Source of the DNA: Bacteroides coprosuis DSM 18011
Lineage (GTDB): Bacteria > Bacteroidota > Bacteroidia > Bacteroidales > Bacteroidaceae
NCBI GenBank assembly: GCA_000212915.1
Contig: CM001167.1
Coordinates: 2,100,780 to 2,164,779 of the forward strand
Direction: 5' to 3'
Length of the DNA: 64,000 nt
The notes under the pieces were generated by a model. The model made no database searches, had not been told where the DNA came from, and saw only the letters and a list, made by a program, of their open reading frames with translations. The translations under genes and the position numbers were made by a program. Positions 44,853 to 54,434 of the stretch are shown in pieces. Within the stretch, counting starts at the first letter, position 1. Each line of letters starts with the position of its first letter.

Positions 44853-46502
44853 ATGGAAAATATGTTTTGTTTTCAATGTCAAGAAACAGCAAAGAATCAG
44901 GGTTGTACAATAAAAGGTGTGTGTGGAAAAGATTACATTACTGCCAACGCCATGGACTTGCTTATTTTTACGCTACAGGGTATCTCAGTAATTACTACCG
45001 AACTTAGAGCAAAGAGTGTAAGCTTTGCCGAAAAGAGTGTTAATGCTTTTGTGAGAGATGCTTTATTCTGCACCATCACCAATGCAAACTTTGATGAAAA
45101 CAGTATCAAAGAGCGTATTACTGCAGCTCTAAAATTAAGAGATGAGTTGAAAGCGATTGCGAGTGAAAAGGGAATCAACCTTCCTTCTTTGGATGCTTTA
45201 AATTGGCATACTACAGTAGATAAGTATGATGTTACTGCAAAAGTTGTAGGCGTGCTCAAAGAAAAAGATGAAGATATTCGCTCTCTTTCCGAGCTTACTA
45301 TTTACGGACTAAAGGGTATGGCTGCTTATGCCGAACATGCTGCTCGCCTAGGTTATGAAGATGCAGAGATTGATGCTTTTATGCAGAAAGCTCTCAACGA
45401 TATCATTTTGAAAAATCGTTCAGTGGAAGAGCTTATCGGATTAGTATTGGAAACTGGTAGCTTTGGGGTTAAAACGATGGCTCTACTAGACAAAGCTAAT
45501 ACAGAAAGCTATGGTAACCCAGAAATCACAACAGTCAATATCGGGGTAAGCAACAAACCTGGTATCTTGATTAGTGGTCACGACCTTAAAGATATGGAAG
45601 AGCTACTCAAACAGACAGAAGGTACAGGTGTAGATGTTTATACGCACAGTGAAATGCTTCCAGCCAACTATTACCCCAAGTTCAAGAAGTACAAACACTT
45701 CGTGGGCAACTACGGTAATGCATGGTGGAAACAACGTGAAGAGTTTGAATCATTCAATGGTCCTATCCTATTCACAACCAACTGTATCGTACCTCCTTCA
45801 AAGAATGCAGGTTATGCCGATAAAGTATTTACAACCAACTCTACAGGCTTCCCTGGATTTACATACATCAAGGAAGATGAAAATGGAAAGAAAGACTTCT
45901 CACAAATCATTGAATTAGCAAAAACTTGTAAGGCTCCTGAAGGTATAGAAGAAGGAACTATAGTGGGTGGTTTTGCTCACAACCAAGTCATTCAGCTAGC
46001 TGATAAAGTGGTTGAGGCTGTCAAAGGAGGAGATATTCGTAAGTTTGTAGTTATGGCTGGTTGCGACGGACGTATGAAAGCTCGTGGTTACTACACAGAC
46101 TTTGCTGATGCTCTACCCAAAGATACAGTTATCCTTACAGCAGGTTGTGCGAAGTACCGTTACAACAAATTGCCTCTAGGTGATATCAATGGTATTCCAA
46201 GAGTATTAGATGCTGGTCAATGTAATGATAGCTATTCGTTAGCCGTTATTGCTATGAAGCTTCAAGAAGCATTCGGACTAGAAGATATCAACGATCTTCC
46301 TATCGTGTACAACATTGCTTGGTACGAACAAAAAGCAGTTATTGTACTTCTAGCTCTACTTAGTTTAGGTGTTAAAAACATCCACTTAGGACCCACACTT
46401 CCTGCTTTCCTTTCTCCAAACGTGGTAAACGTATTAGTTGAAAACTTTGGAATTAGTGGCATCTCAGAAGTAGAAGATGACATGGAAGCATGGATTGCAT
46501 AA
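44853..46502 (+). CDS. hcp: Hydroxylamine reductase (hybrid-cluster protein)
   Basis: 549 aa. The N-terminal cysteines C6, C9, C18 and C24 bind the cubane cluster. Hybrid-cluster ligands are in [45 protein letters not shown] and the C-terminal [13 protein letters not shown] region. Length and the Cx2Cx8Cx5C spacing fit the class I enzyme of anaerobes. It reduces nitric oxide or hydroxylamine, and is a nitrosative-stress protein. Monocistronic with a terminator; likely activated by the divergent HcpR. Confidence 0.96.
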   Translation: MENMFCFQCQETAKNQGCTIKGVCGKDYITANAMDLLIFTLQGISVITTELRAKSVSFAEKSVNAFVRDALFCTITNANFDENSIKERITAALKLRDELKAIASEKGINLPSLDALNWHTTVDKYDVTAKVVGVLKEKDEDIRSLSELTIYGLKGMAAYAEHAARLGYEDAEIDAFMQKALNDIILKNRSVEELIGLVLETGSFGVKTMALLDKANTESYGNPEITTVNIGVSNKPGILISGHDLKDMEELLKQTEGTGVDVYTHSEMLPANYYPKFKKYKHFVGNYGNAWWKQREEFESFNGPILFTTNCIVPPSKNAGYADKVFTTNSTGFPGFTYIKEDENGKKDFSQIIELAKTCKAPEGIEEGTIVGGFAHNQVIQLADKVVEAVKGGDIRKFVVMAGCDGRMKARGYYTDFADALPKDTVILTAGCAKYRYNKLPLGDINGIPRVLDAGQCNDSYSLAVIAMKLQEAFGLEDINDLPIVYNIAWYEQKAVIVLLALLSLGVKNIHLGPTLPAFLSPNVVNVLVENFGISGISEVEDDMEAWIA

Positions 46503-46567
46503 AACGACTTTTTTGATCCGATTCTAAATAAGTGATAGGTTATAAATAGAATAATAACTCACTCAAA

Positions 46568-46604
46568 TTATGGCAGTAAAGAGCTCTCTTTGCTGCCATT
46601 TTTA
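46568..46604 (+). terminator. Terminator of hcp
   Basis: ATGGCAG.AAAGAG pairs with CTCTTT.CTGCCAT, followed by TTTTT. Confidence 0.9.
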
Positions 46605-46639
46605 TTATCTTACCAATACATACCGTAAAAGAATGCCCT

Positions 46640-47029
46640 ATGAAAAAGTTCATACTAACAACCTTGACTTTAGTGCTATTAATCACTTCTACCTCACTCT
46701 TCTCTTCTACCGATAGCACGCAAAAAGATGAATATGAAATTACAGCCTTCTACAAAAAAGAAAGAGTCCCCGATAACATCATCATTCTAAACAACTGGGA
46801 TGATGTGATTGATGCCAAAAACTACCTCGTACAATCCTCAGACAACGATATAAAATCAGGGGAATATCAGGTTACCCGAATAGCCGACAACCTCTACAAA
46901 GTAGAAGACTTCCTGCACCCTTTCTACTTCAAAACAAAATGGTGTAGCGAATGGGGCACCCGCAAAAAAGCTCAAATCGTAGTGGACGGATATTGGGAGA
47001 AGAAAGGGAAAATAATATTTAAGAGATAA
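46640..47029 (+). CDS. Small secreted protein of unknown function
   Basis: 129 aa with a clear signal peptide (LTTLTLVLLITSTSLFSS). The mature part of about 105 aa is beta-rich and ends in a basic strand (KKAQIVVDGYWEKKGKIIFK). One cysteine (WCSEWG). No family recognised. It lies 35 bp past the hcp terminator and so is probably transcribed separately. Confidence 0.65.
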   Translation: MKKFILTTLTLVLLITSTSLFSSTDSTQKDEYEITAFYKKERVPDNIIILNNWDDVIDAKNYLVQSSDNDIKSGEYQVTRIADNLYKVEDFLHPFYFKTKWCSEWGTRKKAQIVVDGYWEKKGKIIFKR

Positions 47030-47272
47030 GTGGTTTGATTTATATAGACACAAGCCAAAGGGAAGGAAATTATCTATATAAGATTAACGTAGAGGATATT
47101 ACAAATACTTTAAATAATAAAATGTTCCTCTATCTGTGTTTAATGACACCCAACAGCTATGTAGCTTATATCAAGGATATATGAATTAAAAAGGAAAGCA
47201 ATCTCAGAAGCAAGAACAAAAAAATCTATACAGAAGTTAGAGGTATGGAAAGGTTTCTAAAATCATAGATAT

Positions 47273-47307
47273 AAAAAAAGACAAATAAAATATATTTGTC
47301 TTTTTTT
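47273..47307. terminator. Bidirectional terminator
   Basis: AAAAAAGACAAATA pairs with TATTTGTCTTTTTT; T-tract on both strands. It serves the minus-strand small membrane-protein gene at 47318. The region 47030-47272 otherwise holds nothing recognisable. Confidence 0.85.
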
Positions 47308-47317
47308 ATATCTAATG

Positions 47318-47515
47318 TTAATGAGGATTATTTAAGTTTCTATCTCTTTGAGTTTGATTTATAAAACTTATAAAAACACCTACTGGGAAATAGATTAAAA
47401 CAGATTCTATTATACTATACTTTTCCAGTATTAAATAATGAGATATTAATCCTAAAAATATAGCCGTTAAAAAGCTATATACTAATAATAACATGTATTT
47501 TTTACTTATAATCAT
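47318..47515 (-). CDS. Small two-span membrane protein
   Basis: 65 aa, MIISKKYMLLLVYSFLTAIF.., with hydrophobic helices at about 6-30 and 36-52 and a polar tail (NQTQRDRNLNNPH). A strong terminator follows the stop. No family recognised. Size, topology and position suggest a real small protein. Confidence 0.5.
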   Translation of the reverse strand: MIISKKYMLLLVYSFLTAIFLGLISHYLILEKYSIIESVLIYFPVGVFISFINQTQRDRNLNNPH

Positions 47516-47560
47516 ATCGTCTAATATTTTAGAAATGAAACTCTTGCTTCACCTACTCAC

Positions 47561-47770
47561 CTAATATTTTAAGTTAATAAAACAATATATATTTAATATT
47601 ATATATATCAAAGATATTATATAAATAAATTCACTTAACGAAGATAAATTACCCTTTTTAGCTCTTATATCTAAATTAAAGTATGAATATTTAGAAGTAA
47701 TAGAAAGACTTTTAGGAATAAGCAAAAAACTTATTGGAAGCAGTGCTACACTCCCTTGCCACTCTATCAA
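47561..47770 (-). CDS. Possible small membrane protein
   Basis: 69 aa with hydrophobic stretches at about 8-20 and 46-65 (FIYIISLIYIILNIYCFINL). It precedes the 65-aa gene by 45 bp on the same strand. The region is very AT-rich, so a chance hydrophobic ORF cannot be excluded. Confidence 0.35.
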   Translation of the reverse strand: MIEWQGSVALLPISFLLIPKSLSITSKYSYFNLDIRAKKGNLSSLSEFIYIISLIYIILNIYCFINLKY

Positions 47771-48019
47771 ACAGTTGTTAAAAGGTGGAAGAGCTTTTCT
47801 AATTTACCTTCATTAAGGATGAGGGCATTACAAAGATGAAGAAAAAAGAATGGAATCCGAACAATTCAGAAATAAAGCCGAATTAGAGAAACTTTTTAAT
47901 GAAAAGTAAGATTAATAGTGAAAGGAAAGCCTATGCTTTGTAAGTCTTTTACTTACAGCTATTCGCATTTTCCCCATAAAAAAACAGCTCTCCTTTCTTT
48001 CTATCCCTAGATTTCTTCT
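47771..48019 (+). other. Intergenic region with a short coding remnant
   Basis: From about 47823 to 47909 one frame reads GHYKDEEKRM and then ESEQFRNKAELEKLFNEK before a stop. This looks like the C-terminal end of a lost gene. Upstream the frame is closed immediately. Nothing else seen. Confidence 0.35.
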
Positions 48020-48027
48020 TATATTTG
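48020..48027 (+). promoter_or_regulatory. Putative promoter of the queuosine operon
   Basis: TATATTTG is an exact TAnnTTTG match about 87 bp before the transporter ATG. The leader contains ACGTG/CACGT pairing. I looked for a preQ1 riboswitch core and did not find one. Confidence 0.5.
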
Positions 48028-48113
48028 CAGCCAATTCAAAAAAAACGAACATCCTTACCCGCTACTGGGGTGTAGGACGTGTGCTTGGTCAACCACGTAA
48101 AAAACAAGAATAT

Positions 48114-48797
48114 ATGAAAGAAAAAGTATCTGTCCCATTCATGTTGATGGGCATAGTGTTTAATGTCTGCCTTATTGCAGCCAACCTTTTTGCAACAAAA
48201 TTAGTTCATATCTACGGGGATTTTTCAATTACCGCTGGACTACTTGTTTTCCCAATTTCATACATCATCAATGATTGTATTGTTGAGGTTTGGGGATTTA
48301 AGAAAGCACGTCTTATTATCTGGACGGGCTTTGCCATGAACTTTTTCGTAGTAGCTCTAGGCATGATTGCTGTAACTCTACCTACTCCCCCTCAATGGGA
48401 TGGTGGTGAGCATTTCAACTTTGTATTTGGCTTGGCTCCTCGAGTGGCTTTGGCTAGCTTAACGGGCTTCCTTGCGGGATCTTTTCTCAATGCATACGTA
48501 ATGAGTAAGATGAAGATTGCTAGTGAAGGTAAAAACTTTGCATCTCGTGCTATTTGGTCTACCATAGTAGGTGAAGCGGGTGACTCGCTTCTCTTTTTTA
48601 CCATTGCATTCCTTGGCATCTTCCCTCTAAAGAATATGCTCTATATGATGGCTGTGCAAGTAGTACTAAAAACGGTTTACGAAATCATTGTACTGCCCAT
48701 CACTATCCGTGTTGTGAAAAGGGTAAAAGAAATCGAAGGAGTTGATGCCTACGATGAAGACATTTCATACAATATTTTAAGTATCAAAGATTTATAA
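48114..48797 (+). CDS. yhhQ: Queuosine precursor transporter (YhhQ/QPTR family)
   Basis: 227 aa from ATG 48114; an in-frame GTG at 48081 would add 11 polar residues and is less likely. About six transmembrane helices. Family segments: [20 protein letters not shown] near residue 25, [20 protein letters not shown] near 45, [16 protein letters not shown] near 155. These proteins import preQ0/preQ1 for tRNA queuosine. Only 2 bp separate it from queC, which confirms the pathway. Confidence 0.9.
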   Translation: MKEKVSVPFMLMGIVFNVCLIAANLFATKLVHIYGDFSITAGLLVFPISYIINDCIVEVWGFKKARLIIWTGFAMNFFVVALGMIAVTLPTPPQWDGGEHFNFVFGLAPRVALASLTGFLAGSFLNAYVMSKMKIASEGKNFASRAIWSTIVGEAGDSLLFFTIAFLGIFPLKNMLYMMAVQVVLKTVYEIIVLPITIRVVKRVKEIEGVDAYDEDISYNILSIKDL

Positions 48798-48799
48798 TC

Positions 48800-49453
48800 A
48801 TGAGAAATAGCAAAGCTATTGTACTTTTTAGTGGAGGTCAAGACTCTACTACCTGCCTCTATTGGGCAAAAAAACGATTTGACAAAGTGTATGCAATCAG
48901 TTTTGACTACGGTCAGAAACATAGTAATGAGGTAGATGTAGCCCGAAGCATTGCTCAACAAGCCAATGTGGAATTTATTGTACTGGATGCGCATTACATC
49001 TCCCAACTAAGTATTAATGCCTTGACAGACACTAGTCTGGAAATGGATGAGAACAACAACTGCCCAAATACCTTTGTGCCTGGAAGAAACTTATTCTTCT
49101 TGAGCATGGCTGCTGTGTTTGCCTTTGAACACGACGTGCAGCATATCGTAACTGGGGTTTCACAAACCGACTTTAGTGGATATCCCGATTGCAGACACAA
49201 TTTTATTCAGTCGGCAAACCTGACACTTAATTTAGCAATGGATAAGGAGTTTATTCTCCATGCCCCACTCATGTGGCTCGACAAAGCTGGTGTTTGGGAA
49301 TTATCGGATAAATTGGGTGTATTTGATCTAGTAAAAGATCATACCCTTACTTGTTATAATGGAGTTATTGCCGAGGGTTGTGGACACTGCCCAGCATGCA
49401 AACTCAGAAACCAAGGATTGCAAGAGTATTTATTAAAAAGAGAAAAGAGATGA
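48800..49453 (+). CDS. queC: 7-cyano-7-deazaguanine synthase
   Basis: 217 aa. ATP-pyrophosphatase loop [11 protein letters not shown] (residues 9-19), FDYGQKH near 36, and the C-terminal zinc site with the cysteines of LTCYNGV and [11 protein letters not shown]. QueC converts 7-carboxy-7-deazaguanine to preQ0 using ATP and ammonia. It overlaps queF by ATGA. Confidence 0.96.
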   Translation: MRNSKAIVLFSGGQDSTTCLYWAKKRFDKVYAISFDYGQKHSNEVDVARSIAQQANVEFIVLDAHYISQLSINALTDTSLEMDENNNCPNTFVPGRNLFFLSMAAVFAFEHDVQHIVTGVSQTDFSGYPDCRHNFIQSANLTLNLAMDKEFILHAPLMWLDKAGVWELSDKLGVFDLVKDHTLTCYNGVIAEGCGHCPACKLRNQGLQEYLLKREKR

Positions 49454-49914
49454 GAAAAGATACCGAACTAAGACAACAACTGTCTGCTCTAGGAACGAAA
49501 ACGGAGTACAAACAAGATTATGCTCCCAAAGTTCTAGAATCATTTGATAATAAGCACCCGATGAACGATTATTGGGTGAGGTTTAATTGTCCAGAGTTTA
49601 CCAGTTTGTGCCCCATTACGGGTCAGCCCGACTTTGCAGAAATCATCATCAGCTATCTGCCAGATGAGAAAATGGTAGAAAGCAAAAGCTTGAAACTATA
49701 CTTATTTAGCTTTAGAAACCACGGTGCCTTCCATGAAGACTGTGTAAACATCATCATGAAAGATTTAATAAAACTGATGAATCCCAAATACATAGAGGTA
49801 ACAGGCATCTTCACACCACGTGGAGGTATATCTATCTACCCATATACAAACTACGGTAAACCAGGCACGAAATACGAAAAACTAGCTGAACATAGGCTAA
49901 TGAATCACCAATAA
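49450..49914 (+). CDS. queF: NADPH-dependent 7-cyano-7-deazaguanine reductase
   Basis: 154 aa from ATG 49450, chosen because it overlaps the queC stop (ATGA); a longer frame upstream runs inside queC. Catalytic cysteine in [13 protein letters not shown], and the QueF signature [20 protein letters not shown]. It reduces preQ0 to preQ1. The short single-domain (YkvM-type) form. Last gene of the operon. Confidence 0.96.
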   Translation: MRKDTELRQQLSALGTKTEYKQDYAPKVLESFDNKHPMNDYWVRFNCPEFTSLCPITGQPDFAEIIISYLPDEKMVESKSLKLYLFSFRNHGAFHEDCVNIIMKDLIKLMNPKYIEVTGIFTPRGGISIYPYTNYGKPGTKYEKLAEHRLMNHQ

Positions 49915-49942
49915 ACCTTAATTTACTTCTTTATATTTTTGA

Positions 49943-49985
49943 CGAAGAGATCTTTTCTACCGAAGAGGTCTCTTCTCTTTTTATA
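49943..49985 (+). terminator. Terminator of the queuosine operon
   Basis: GAAGAGATC pairs with GGTCTCTTC (one G-T), then CTTTTT. Confidence 0.75.
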
Positions 49986-50184
49986 CTGATTATCAAGTCT
50001 ATAGTATAGTATTCAAAGTAAAGAAGATATTGACAGTTTGAATAAAAAAATCTATTTATTAGCATAAAATAATACATATATACTGTATAAATATCTTTTT
50101 GTATTTTAAAAGACATATAAGGCTTCTTTTTGTTGCTATTTCATTATTAAATATTAAAATTGTAAACTAAAATATACACCTTAA

Positions 50185-50535
50185 CTAGATTTATACCCCG
50201 AAATTGCTTCGGAAGTTAATATTGACGAATACATTGCTCAAGACGGAGTGAAGCTTCCTGCAGATATGGAGGGTAAAATTGAATGTATTGGTATGCAAAG
50301 ATGGCTTTCTAATTTTATGCAAGATGGTATTGAGGCGTGGTCGGACTGGCGACGTTTAGATGTTCCTAAGATAAAACCTGGGCCAAGTGCATCTGTTACG
50401 CATATTCCGTATCGAAGAACGTATTATCCAGATGATTATAAAACCAATATAAACAATTATCAAGAAGCTATTAAGCTTCAAGGAGAAGATAATTTTAATA
50501 CCAGATTATGGTGGGATACAAAAGACAATTTATAA
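50185..50535 (+). pseudogene. 3' remnant of a SusD/RagB-like lipoprotein gene
   Basis: The frame is open only from 50185, right after a stop, to 50535. It encodes the typical SusD-like C-terminus: GMQRWLSNFMQDGIEAWSDW, RRLDVPKIKPGP, and the PYRRTYYPDDYKTN motif with final LWWDTKDNL. There is no start, signal peptide or TPR core, and no SusC partner. It is therefore the tail of a deleted glycan-uptake locus (the SusD-like_2 group). Translation of the 95 codons from 50248 is unlikely. Confidence 0.85.
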
Positions 50536-50607
50536 GAATATCATATCTACAAAGTGCTCAACTTATATCTATAAGTTTATAATTTCTTTTGTTCATCTCC
50601 GTAATCC

Positions 50608-50655
50608 AACTTTAGAGGGTGTTTTAATCACTCCGATATAATGCCCTCTAAAGTT
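50608..50655. terminator. 12-bp perfect hairpin with a 24-nt loop
   Basis: AACTTTAGAGGG (50608-50619) pairs with CCCTCTAAAGTT (50644-50655). No T-tract. It lies downstream of the SusD remnant. Confidence 0.45.
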
Positions 50656-50682
50656 AACTTATTACCGATTGAATAATTAAGA

Positions 50683-50720
50683 AGAGAGGCTGCTTAAAAT
50701 CAATAAAGCAGCCTCTTTTC
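50683..50720 (+). terminator. Rho-independent terminator, remnant of the SusD locus
   Basis: AGAGGCTGCTT pairs with AAGCAGCCTCT, followed by TTTCTTCTCT. Confidence 0.8.
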
Positions 50721-50768
50721 TTCTCTATTGTATCTAGTGCTGTTTTGAATAAAAATGCAATAAAGAAA

Positions 50769-50856
50769 AGACATTTTTAAGATCAGGGTTATCGAGAGCT
50801 TTTGACTAAGTCAAAAACTCAACATGTCGGTGTCATGTCATTCTCTTGTCGGTGTT
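50769..50856 (-). repeat. 22-bp tandem repeat element, copy D (four units, minus strand)
   Basis: On the minus strand units start at 50856, 50834, 50812 and 50790: AACACCGACAAGA, GACACCGACATG, GACTTAGTCA and AACCCTGATC. The 21-bp block seen before copy A recurs upstream at 50882-50902 in the same orientation (one mismatch). Located between the SusD remnant and the convergent hemD gene. Confidence 0.88.
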
Positions 50857-50938
50857 AAAATGCAAGTATCTAAATTTGCTCAAAATACTGAATAGATATG
50901 CAATACTTGTTTTTATAAATATACACTTACCTAAAAGT

Positions 50939-50976
50939 AAAAAACCCCACCTAAAATCAATTAGATGGGGTTTTCT
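50939..50976. terminator. Bidirectional terminator next to hemD
   Basis: AAAACCCCA.CTAA pairs with TTAG.TGGGGTTTT, with A/T tracts on both sides. Confidence 0.85.
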
Positions 50977-50993
50977 TTATCTCTTTATGTTTA

Positions 50994-51869
50994 TCAATGC
51001 TTATCGTAATATGCCTCTATGGCTTCTACAAAACCAAGGAACGAGCTAAAGTTGGTTGCTGTGATGGCAACATGTAGCCCTTTCTCTTGAGCAAAAGCAG
51101 TGGTGTACGGACCAAAACAAGCTATCACCAGTTCCTCAGGGAGAGGTTTTTGATAGGCTTTTAATAAGACATCTATCTCGGCACTACTTGTAAAAGCAAT
51201 ACACTGTACTTTTCCTGCTTGTATGTTTTGTACAACATCATTCAAGTTTGACTGACGGGCAGGACGAGTGATATAAACCTCATTACGAATCACTTTTAGC
51301 CCTATCTTTTCTAGTCGATCCATAAAATCGGGAACCACATAGGGTTCTTTTATTTCCTCTACACGGGGAACCCATACGGCGATGGTTTTACCTTGTATAT
51401 TCTCTTGCTTAGCGAGTTCGTTGGCGATGCCTGCCGGACTAGGTTCTGAGGGAACAATGATATGCTGTCCACCTCCTACTACTTCTCGCAAGTAATCAAT
51501 ATCCTTGCCTATAGCGATTAGTTCTACTTTACGCAAATCATTTTTTATCTCGGGATGTTTTTGAAGAGCTTCTTCTAAGGCTTGTATCGCTTTTCTACTA
51601 GAAAAAGCGATATAATCAATGTCATCAATATTGTAAAATGCACCTCTTATTTCATCAGATTGACCTTGCGATATTGTTTCTATCACGGGTATGGCGATGG
51701 GTTGGATACCTGTACCTGTAAAGCTTTTTTCAAAGCGTTGGGAGTAGCCTTCGGGTGCAGTTATTAATACTCGGAGTGGATCTTGGGTAAATGCTCTGAA
51801 AGCAAAATAAGAAAGGCAGGCCAAAAAGACGATGGCAAGTATGCCTTTTAAGAATTTACGTTTGTCCAT
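50994..51869 (-). CDS. hemD: Uroporphyrinogen-III synthase-like protein with N-terminal membrane anchor
   Basis: 291 aa from ATG 51869; an earlier in-frame ATG at 51902 adds 11 residues. After MDKRKF comes a transmembrane helix (LKGILAIVFLACLSYFAF). The HemD fold follows: VLITAPEGYSQRF, YIAFSSRKAIQALEEAL, VELIAIGKDI, and the second lobe with CIAFTSSAEIDVLLKAY and IACFGPYTTAFAQEKG. HemD cyclises hydroxymethylbilane. A membrane-anchored stand-alone form is unusual, and no other haem or corrin gene is nearby, so catalytic function is likely but not certain. Confidence 0.8.
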   Translation of the reverse strand: MDKRKFLKGILAIVFLACLSYFAFRAFTQDPLRVLITAPEGYSQRFEKSFTGTGIQPIAIPVIETISQGQSDEIRGAFYNIDDIDYIAFSSRKAIQALEEALQKHPEIKNDLRKVELIAIGKDIDYLREVVGGGQHIIVPSEPSPAGIANELAKQENIQGKTIAVWVPRVEEIKEPYVVPDFMDRLEKIGLKVIRNEVYITRPARQSNLNDVVQNIQAGKVQCIAFTSSAEIDVLLKAYQKPLPEELVIACFGPYTTAFAQEKGLHVAITATNFSSFLGFVEAIEAYYDKH

Positions 51870-51950
51870 AGATTCTTGGTTTTGATGTGTTTCTTGCAAC
51901 AAAATTACGGAATCAATGATGCCTATGCAATTAAATTGTATGAAATTTAA

Positions 51951-51979
51951 AAAAGAGAGTTCTAATCAACTCTCTTTCT
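51951..51979 (-). terminator. Terminator of the Ntn-hydrolase gene
   Basis: On the minus strand AAAGAGAGTT pairs with AACTCTCTTT, followed by TTTAAATTT. Confidence 0.85.
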
Positions 51980-51988
51980 ATGGGTTAT

Positions 51989-53026
51989 TTATTCGATTCC
52001 TAAAAACACAAATGGGGCTGAAGTCTTGAGATACTGAACGGTATTTCCATGATAAACCTCTTGGTTGATAATACTCAGCTTCTTTACTGGTGCTCCTTTT
52101 TTAAAGTTTAACTCGTTGAGAGGAATCCAAAACATATTCGGACTTAATACCGACTCAAAGTAGTATACTTTATTTTTATGATCGGCTATGGTTCTCCATT
52201 GAGTGGTTGAGATATTGGGTTTATCAGGTACAGAGATGCCATAAGGCACCGAACAGTTTCTGATGACTCCTGCAATAGCTGCTACTGCAATGTGAGCATC
52301 ATCGGTTTTGGGTAAAGCATGCGTATAAAACGAAGCTCTCACAAAGCGATCTGCTGCCCTATTGGTTCCTGGAAGCATCGTTAGCCCTCCTATCTCATTC
52401 CAATAATCTGTCAGAGCCAATTGCTTATCAAAGGTGGGCGAATTAGTCATCACCTGGTAAGAAGGATCGTGATGGATGATTAGCTTGCCTCCTATATATT
52501 CAAAGATTGCATTATCTCCCTCAGCATCCGATATAGACAGATGCAGAGTAGCCATTCTATCGCCCGTAGGCATCATATCAGAAACTACTTGGAAAGGTTC
52601 ATTCTGCAAATCGGCTACAGCCTCAGCAACCGTGGCATAATTATCTAAAAGGTATTGCACCCAAGCAGAGATAGTAATACCCTTTTTATTCTCATCACGT
52701 GGAGCATACTCCGACTCTGCCAGCCACAGCAAGTTTGCCACCAATCCCTTTTCATTCATACCATCTGTTGAGGCTATTTCGTAAGCAGAAGTTACTACAC
52801 TGCCATATTTGGAGGTCCAGTGCAGAGAGTTTTTTCCTACTTTTCCATCTCTTTGCATACCACGAGGAAACACCCAAATATTACTCTTGATATCTTCCTT
52901 CCAATCCATAGACCGTGCAGTAAGTATCAAACCATCATTGCCCTTATACACCACTCGTGTACAAGCCAAAATATCACCAACTCCCCATGTCATCATGAGA
53001 GTTAGTGCTAGAAAAATCTTTTTCAT
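51989..53026 (-). CDS. Exported choloylglycine hydrolase family protein (bile-salt hydrolase / penicillin V acylase)
   Basis: 345 aa. The signal peptide ends at ILA-C22, and removal exposes the N-terminal nucleophile Cys of the Ntn fold (CTRVVYKGNDG). Other family positions: ARSMDWKED (Asp), GMNEKGL with ANLLWL, MTNSPTFDKQL (Asn), and TNRAADRFVRA (Arg). In Bacteroides such enzymes deconjugate bile salts. The family also includes penicillin V acylases, and the sequence alone does not separate the two. Likely periplasmic. Single gene with its own terminator. Confidence 0.9.
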   Translation of the reverse strand: MKKIFLALTLMMTWGVGDILACTRVVYKGNDGLILTARSMDWKEDIKSNIWVFPRGMQRDGKVGKNSLHWTSKYGSVVTSAYEIASTDGMNEKGLVANLLWLAESEYAPRDENKKGITISAWVQYLLDNYATVAEAVADLQNEPFQVVSDMMPTGDRMATLHLSISDAEGDNAIFEYIGGKLIIHHDPSYQVMTNSPTFDKQLALTDYWNEIGGLTMLPGTNRAADRFVRASFYTHALPKTDDAHIAVAAIAGVIRNCSVPYGISVPDKPNISTTQWRTIADHKNKVYYFESVLSPNMFWIPLNELNFKKGAPVKKLSIINQEVYHGNTVQYLKTSAPFVFLGIE

Positions 53027-53180
53027 AAGGCGTGAAATATTAGTTAGTTATTTTATTCAACAAAAAAGTAATCTAATAGTTTATAAGAATGCATCTGCAT
53101 TTAAGTTCAGAGCACCAAAGAAGAAGGAATTAACAATAGTTTGCTAATCCCTCTATATATCAGATATATACTAGGCTAAT

Positions 53181-54239
53181 TTAATAAAAGAAATCTGCTA
53201 TTTTAGTTTCTTCAGACACTTTAGTAATATCATTTTCTTCCAATAAATACAGAGATTTTGGAAATTCGTCTTTGTCATATTCATACTTAAATCGATCATC
53301 TAGTTTACCATCTTCAGTAGAAGTCAACCTGTTATTTGCTCCAACAGAGAAAGAAAATAAATCATCATCATTGAATACAAAGAACCAAGAAGGAGCTCCT
53401 AGATTGGTCAAGAAAGATTTTTTATCGTCATAAGTATACCGATACTTAGTGATACTACTTTCTGTACTACCATAAGTTTTCATATAGTCTGAGATATTCT
53501 TTTTCTTATCATAGGTATATTCTGCTACAATCTGATTGGCTTTATCCTCTTTCTTAATCAGATTCCCCCTATCATCTAAAGTTAAATCAATGCTTCTGCT
53601 TGAACCCTCTTCATATACATATTTAGCAGTAACTTGGGTAGCATTTTTGTATTCAAAAGTTACAGTCAGTTCTTTTGTTTCCTCGCTATATTCTTCAAAT
53701 TTATCCAACTTGCCTTTACTATCGTAAAAGAACTTCGTTGTTAAAGATTTACCTTGGTGCTTTTGAACTATAGAAAGAAGTTGTTTGTCTTGATGCACAA
53801 ACTCAAAGTTGTATTGCTTAGGTGCCACTTCATCATTATCATAGAAGATACACTTCTTTATCACTTTTCCCGATTCGTCTTTCTCTTCAAAGTACAGCCC
53901 CCCAATAAAGAAGTCGTGATTGTCTTGTTTTAAGAATACAGATACCTTACCATAAACTTGAGGGGCCACGCATCTTAAAAAGCCATCGGTTACTTCTATT
54001 ATTTGAGCAGGAAGAGTTATTAATCCATCAGATTGAGTTTGACAAGACATCCAAATTTCTGAGTACTGTTTAAAGCCTTTTCCTTTGATTTTTAAAATTT
54101 GTCCAGGGAACAAAGGATCTTTTTCACTCGATTCTGGAAGCACTAAATCATCAATAGGCAATTCTGGAACATCTATTTTGTCTGATGAACAGCTGATAGC
54201 GACCACACAGAGTACTAATAAATAAAGTATTTTTTTCAT
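53181..54239 (-). CDS. Large lipoprotein with TIG-like and YD-repeat-like segments
   Basis: 352 aa. Lipobox VVAISCSS (Cys17) marks a lipoprotein. The first part, DPLFPGQILKIKGKGF..., resembles an IPT/TIG immunoglobulin-like domain. The second half has repeated strand motifs with YD-like ends (TYDKKKN, YTYDDKKS, KYEYDKDE), as in RHS/YD repeat proteins and Bacteroidetes DUF-type surface lipoproteins. No enzymatic motif. Probably outer-membrane associated. Single gene. Confidence 0.75.
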   Translation of the reverse strand: MKKILYLLVLCVVAISCSSDKIDVPELPIDDLVLPESSEKDPLFPGQILKIKGKGFKQYSEIWMSCQTQSDGLITLPAQIIEVTDGFLRCVAPQVYGKVSVFLKQDNHDFFIGGLYFEEKDESGKVIKKCIFYDNDEVAPKQYNFEFVHQDKQLLSIVQKHQGKSLTTKFFYDSKGKLDKFEEYSEETKELTVTFEYKNATQVTAKYVYEEGSSRSIDLTLDDRGNLIKKEDKANQIVAEYTYDKKKNISDYMKTYGSTESSITKYRYTYDDKKSFLTNLGAPSWFFVFNDDDLFSFSVGANNRLTSTEDGKLDDRFKYEYDKDEFPKSLYLLEENDITKVSEETKIADFFY

Positions 54240-54338
54240 AATAGTTTGTTATTTTCATCCTTAGCAGATGAAGTGAGTATTAGGTTAGTAAATCGTTAAA
54301 ATTATATTAATATATATAATATCTAAGATACTAAAGTA

Positions 54339-54377
54339 AAAGAGAATAAGCAGTTTCACAACTAGTTATTCTCTTTT
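54339..54377 (-). terminator. Terminator of the permease gene
   Basis: AAAAGAGAATAA pairs with TTATTCTCTTTT around a 16-nt loop. On the minus strand the T-rich side follows. Confidence 0.7.
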
Positions 54378-54434
54378 CTCAATAATTCACATCCGATTGA
54401 AAGGATGTATAAAAAACAATCTATAAAGAGGTTA

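Noticed and set aside
48028-48113. preQ1 riboswitch in the leader of the queuosine operon
   Set aside because: I looked for the short preQ1-I hairpin with the A-rich tail and did not find it; only an ACGTG/CACGT pairing is present.
50846-51049. 67-codon plus-strand ORF across repeat copy D and the hemD end
   Set aside because: It crosses a terminator and reads antisense into hemD.
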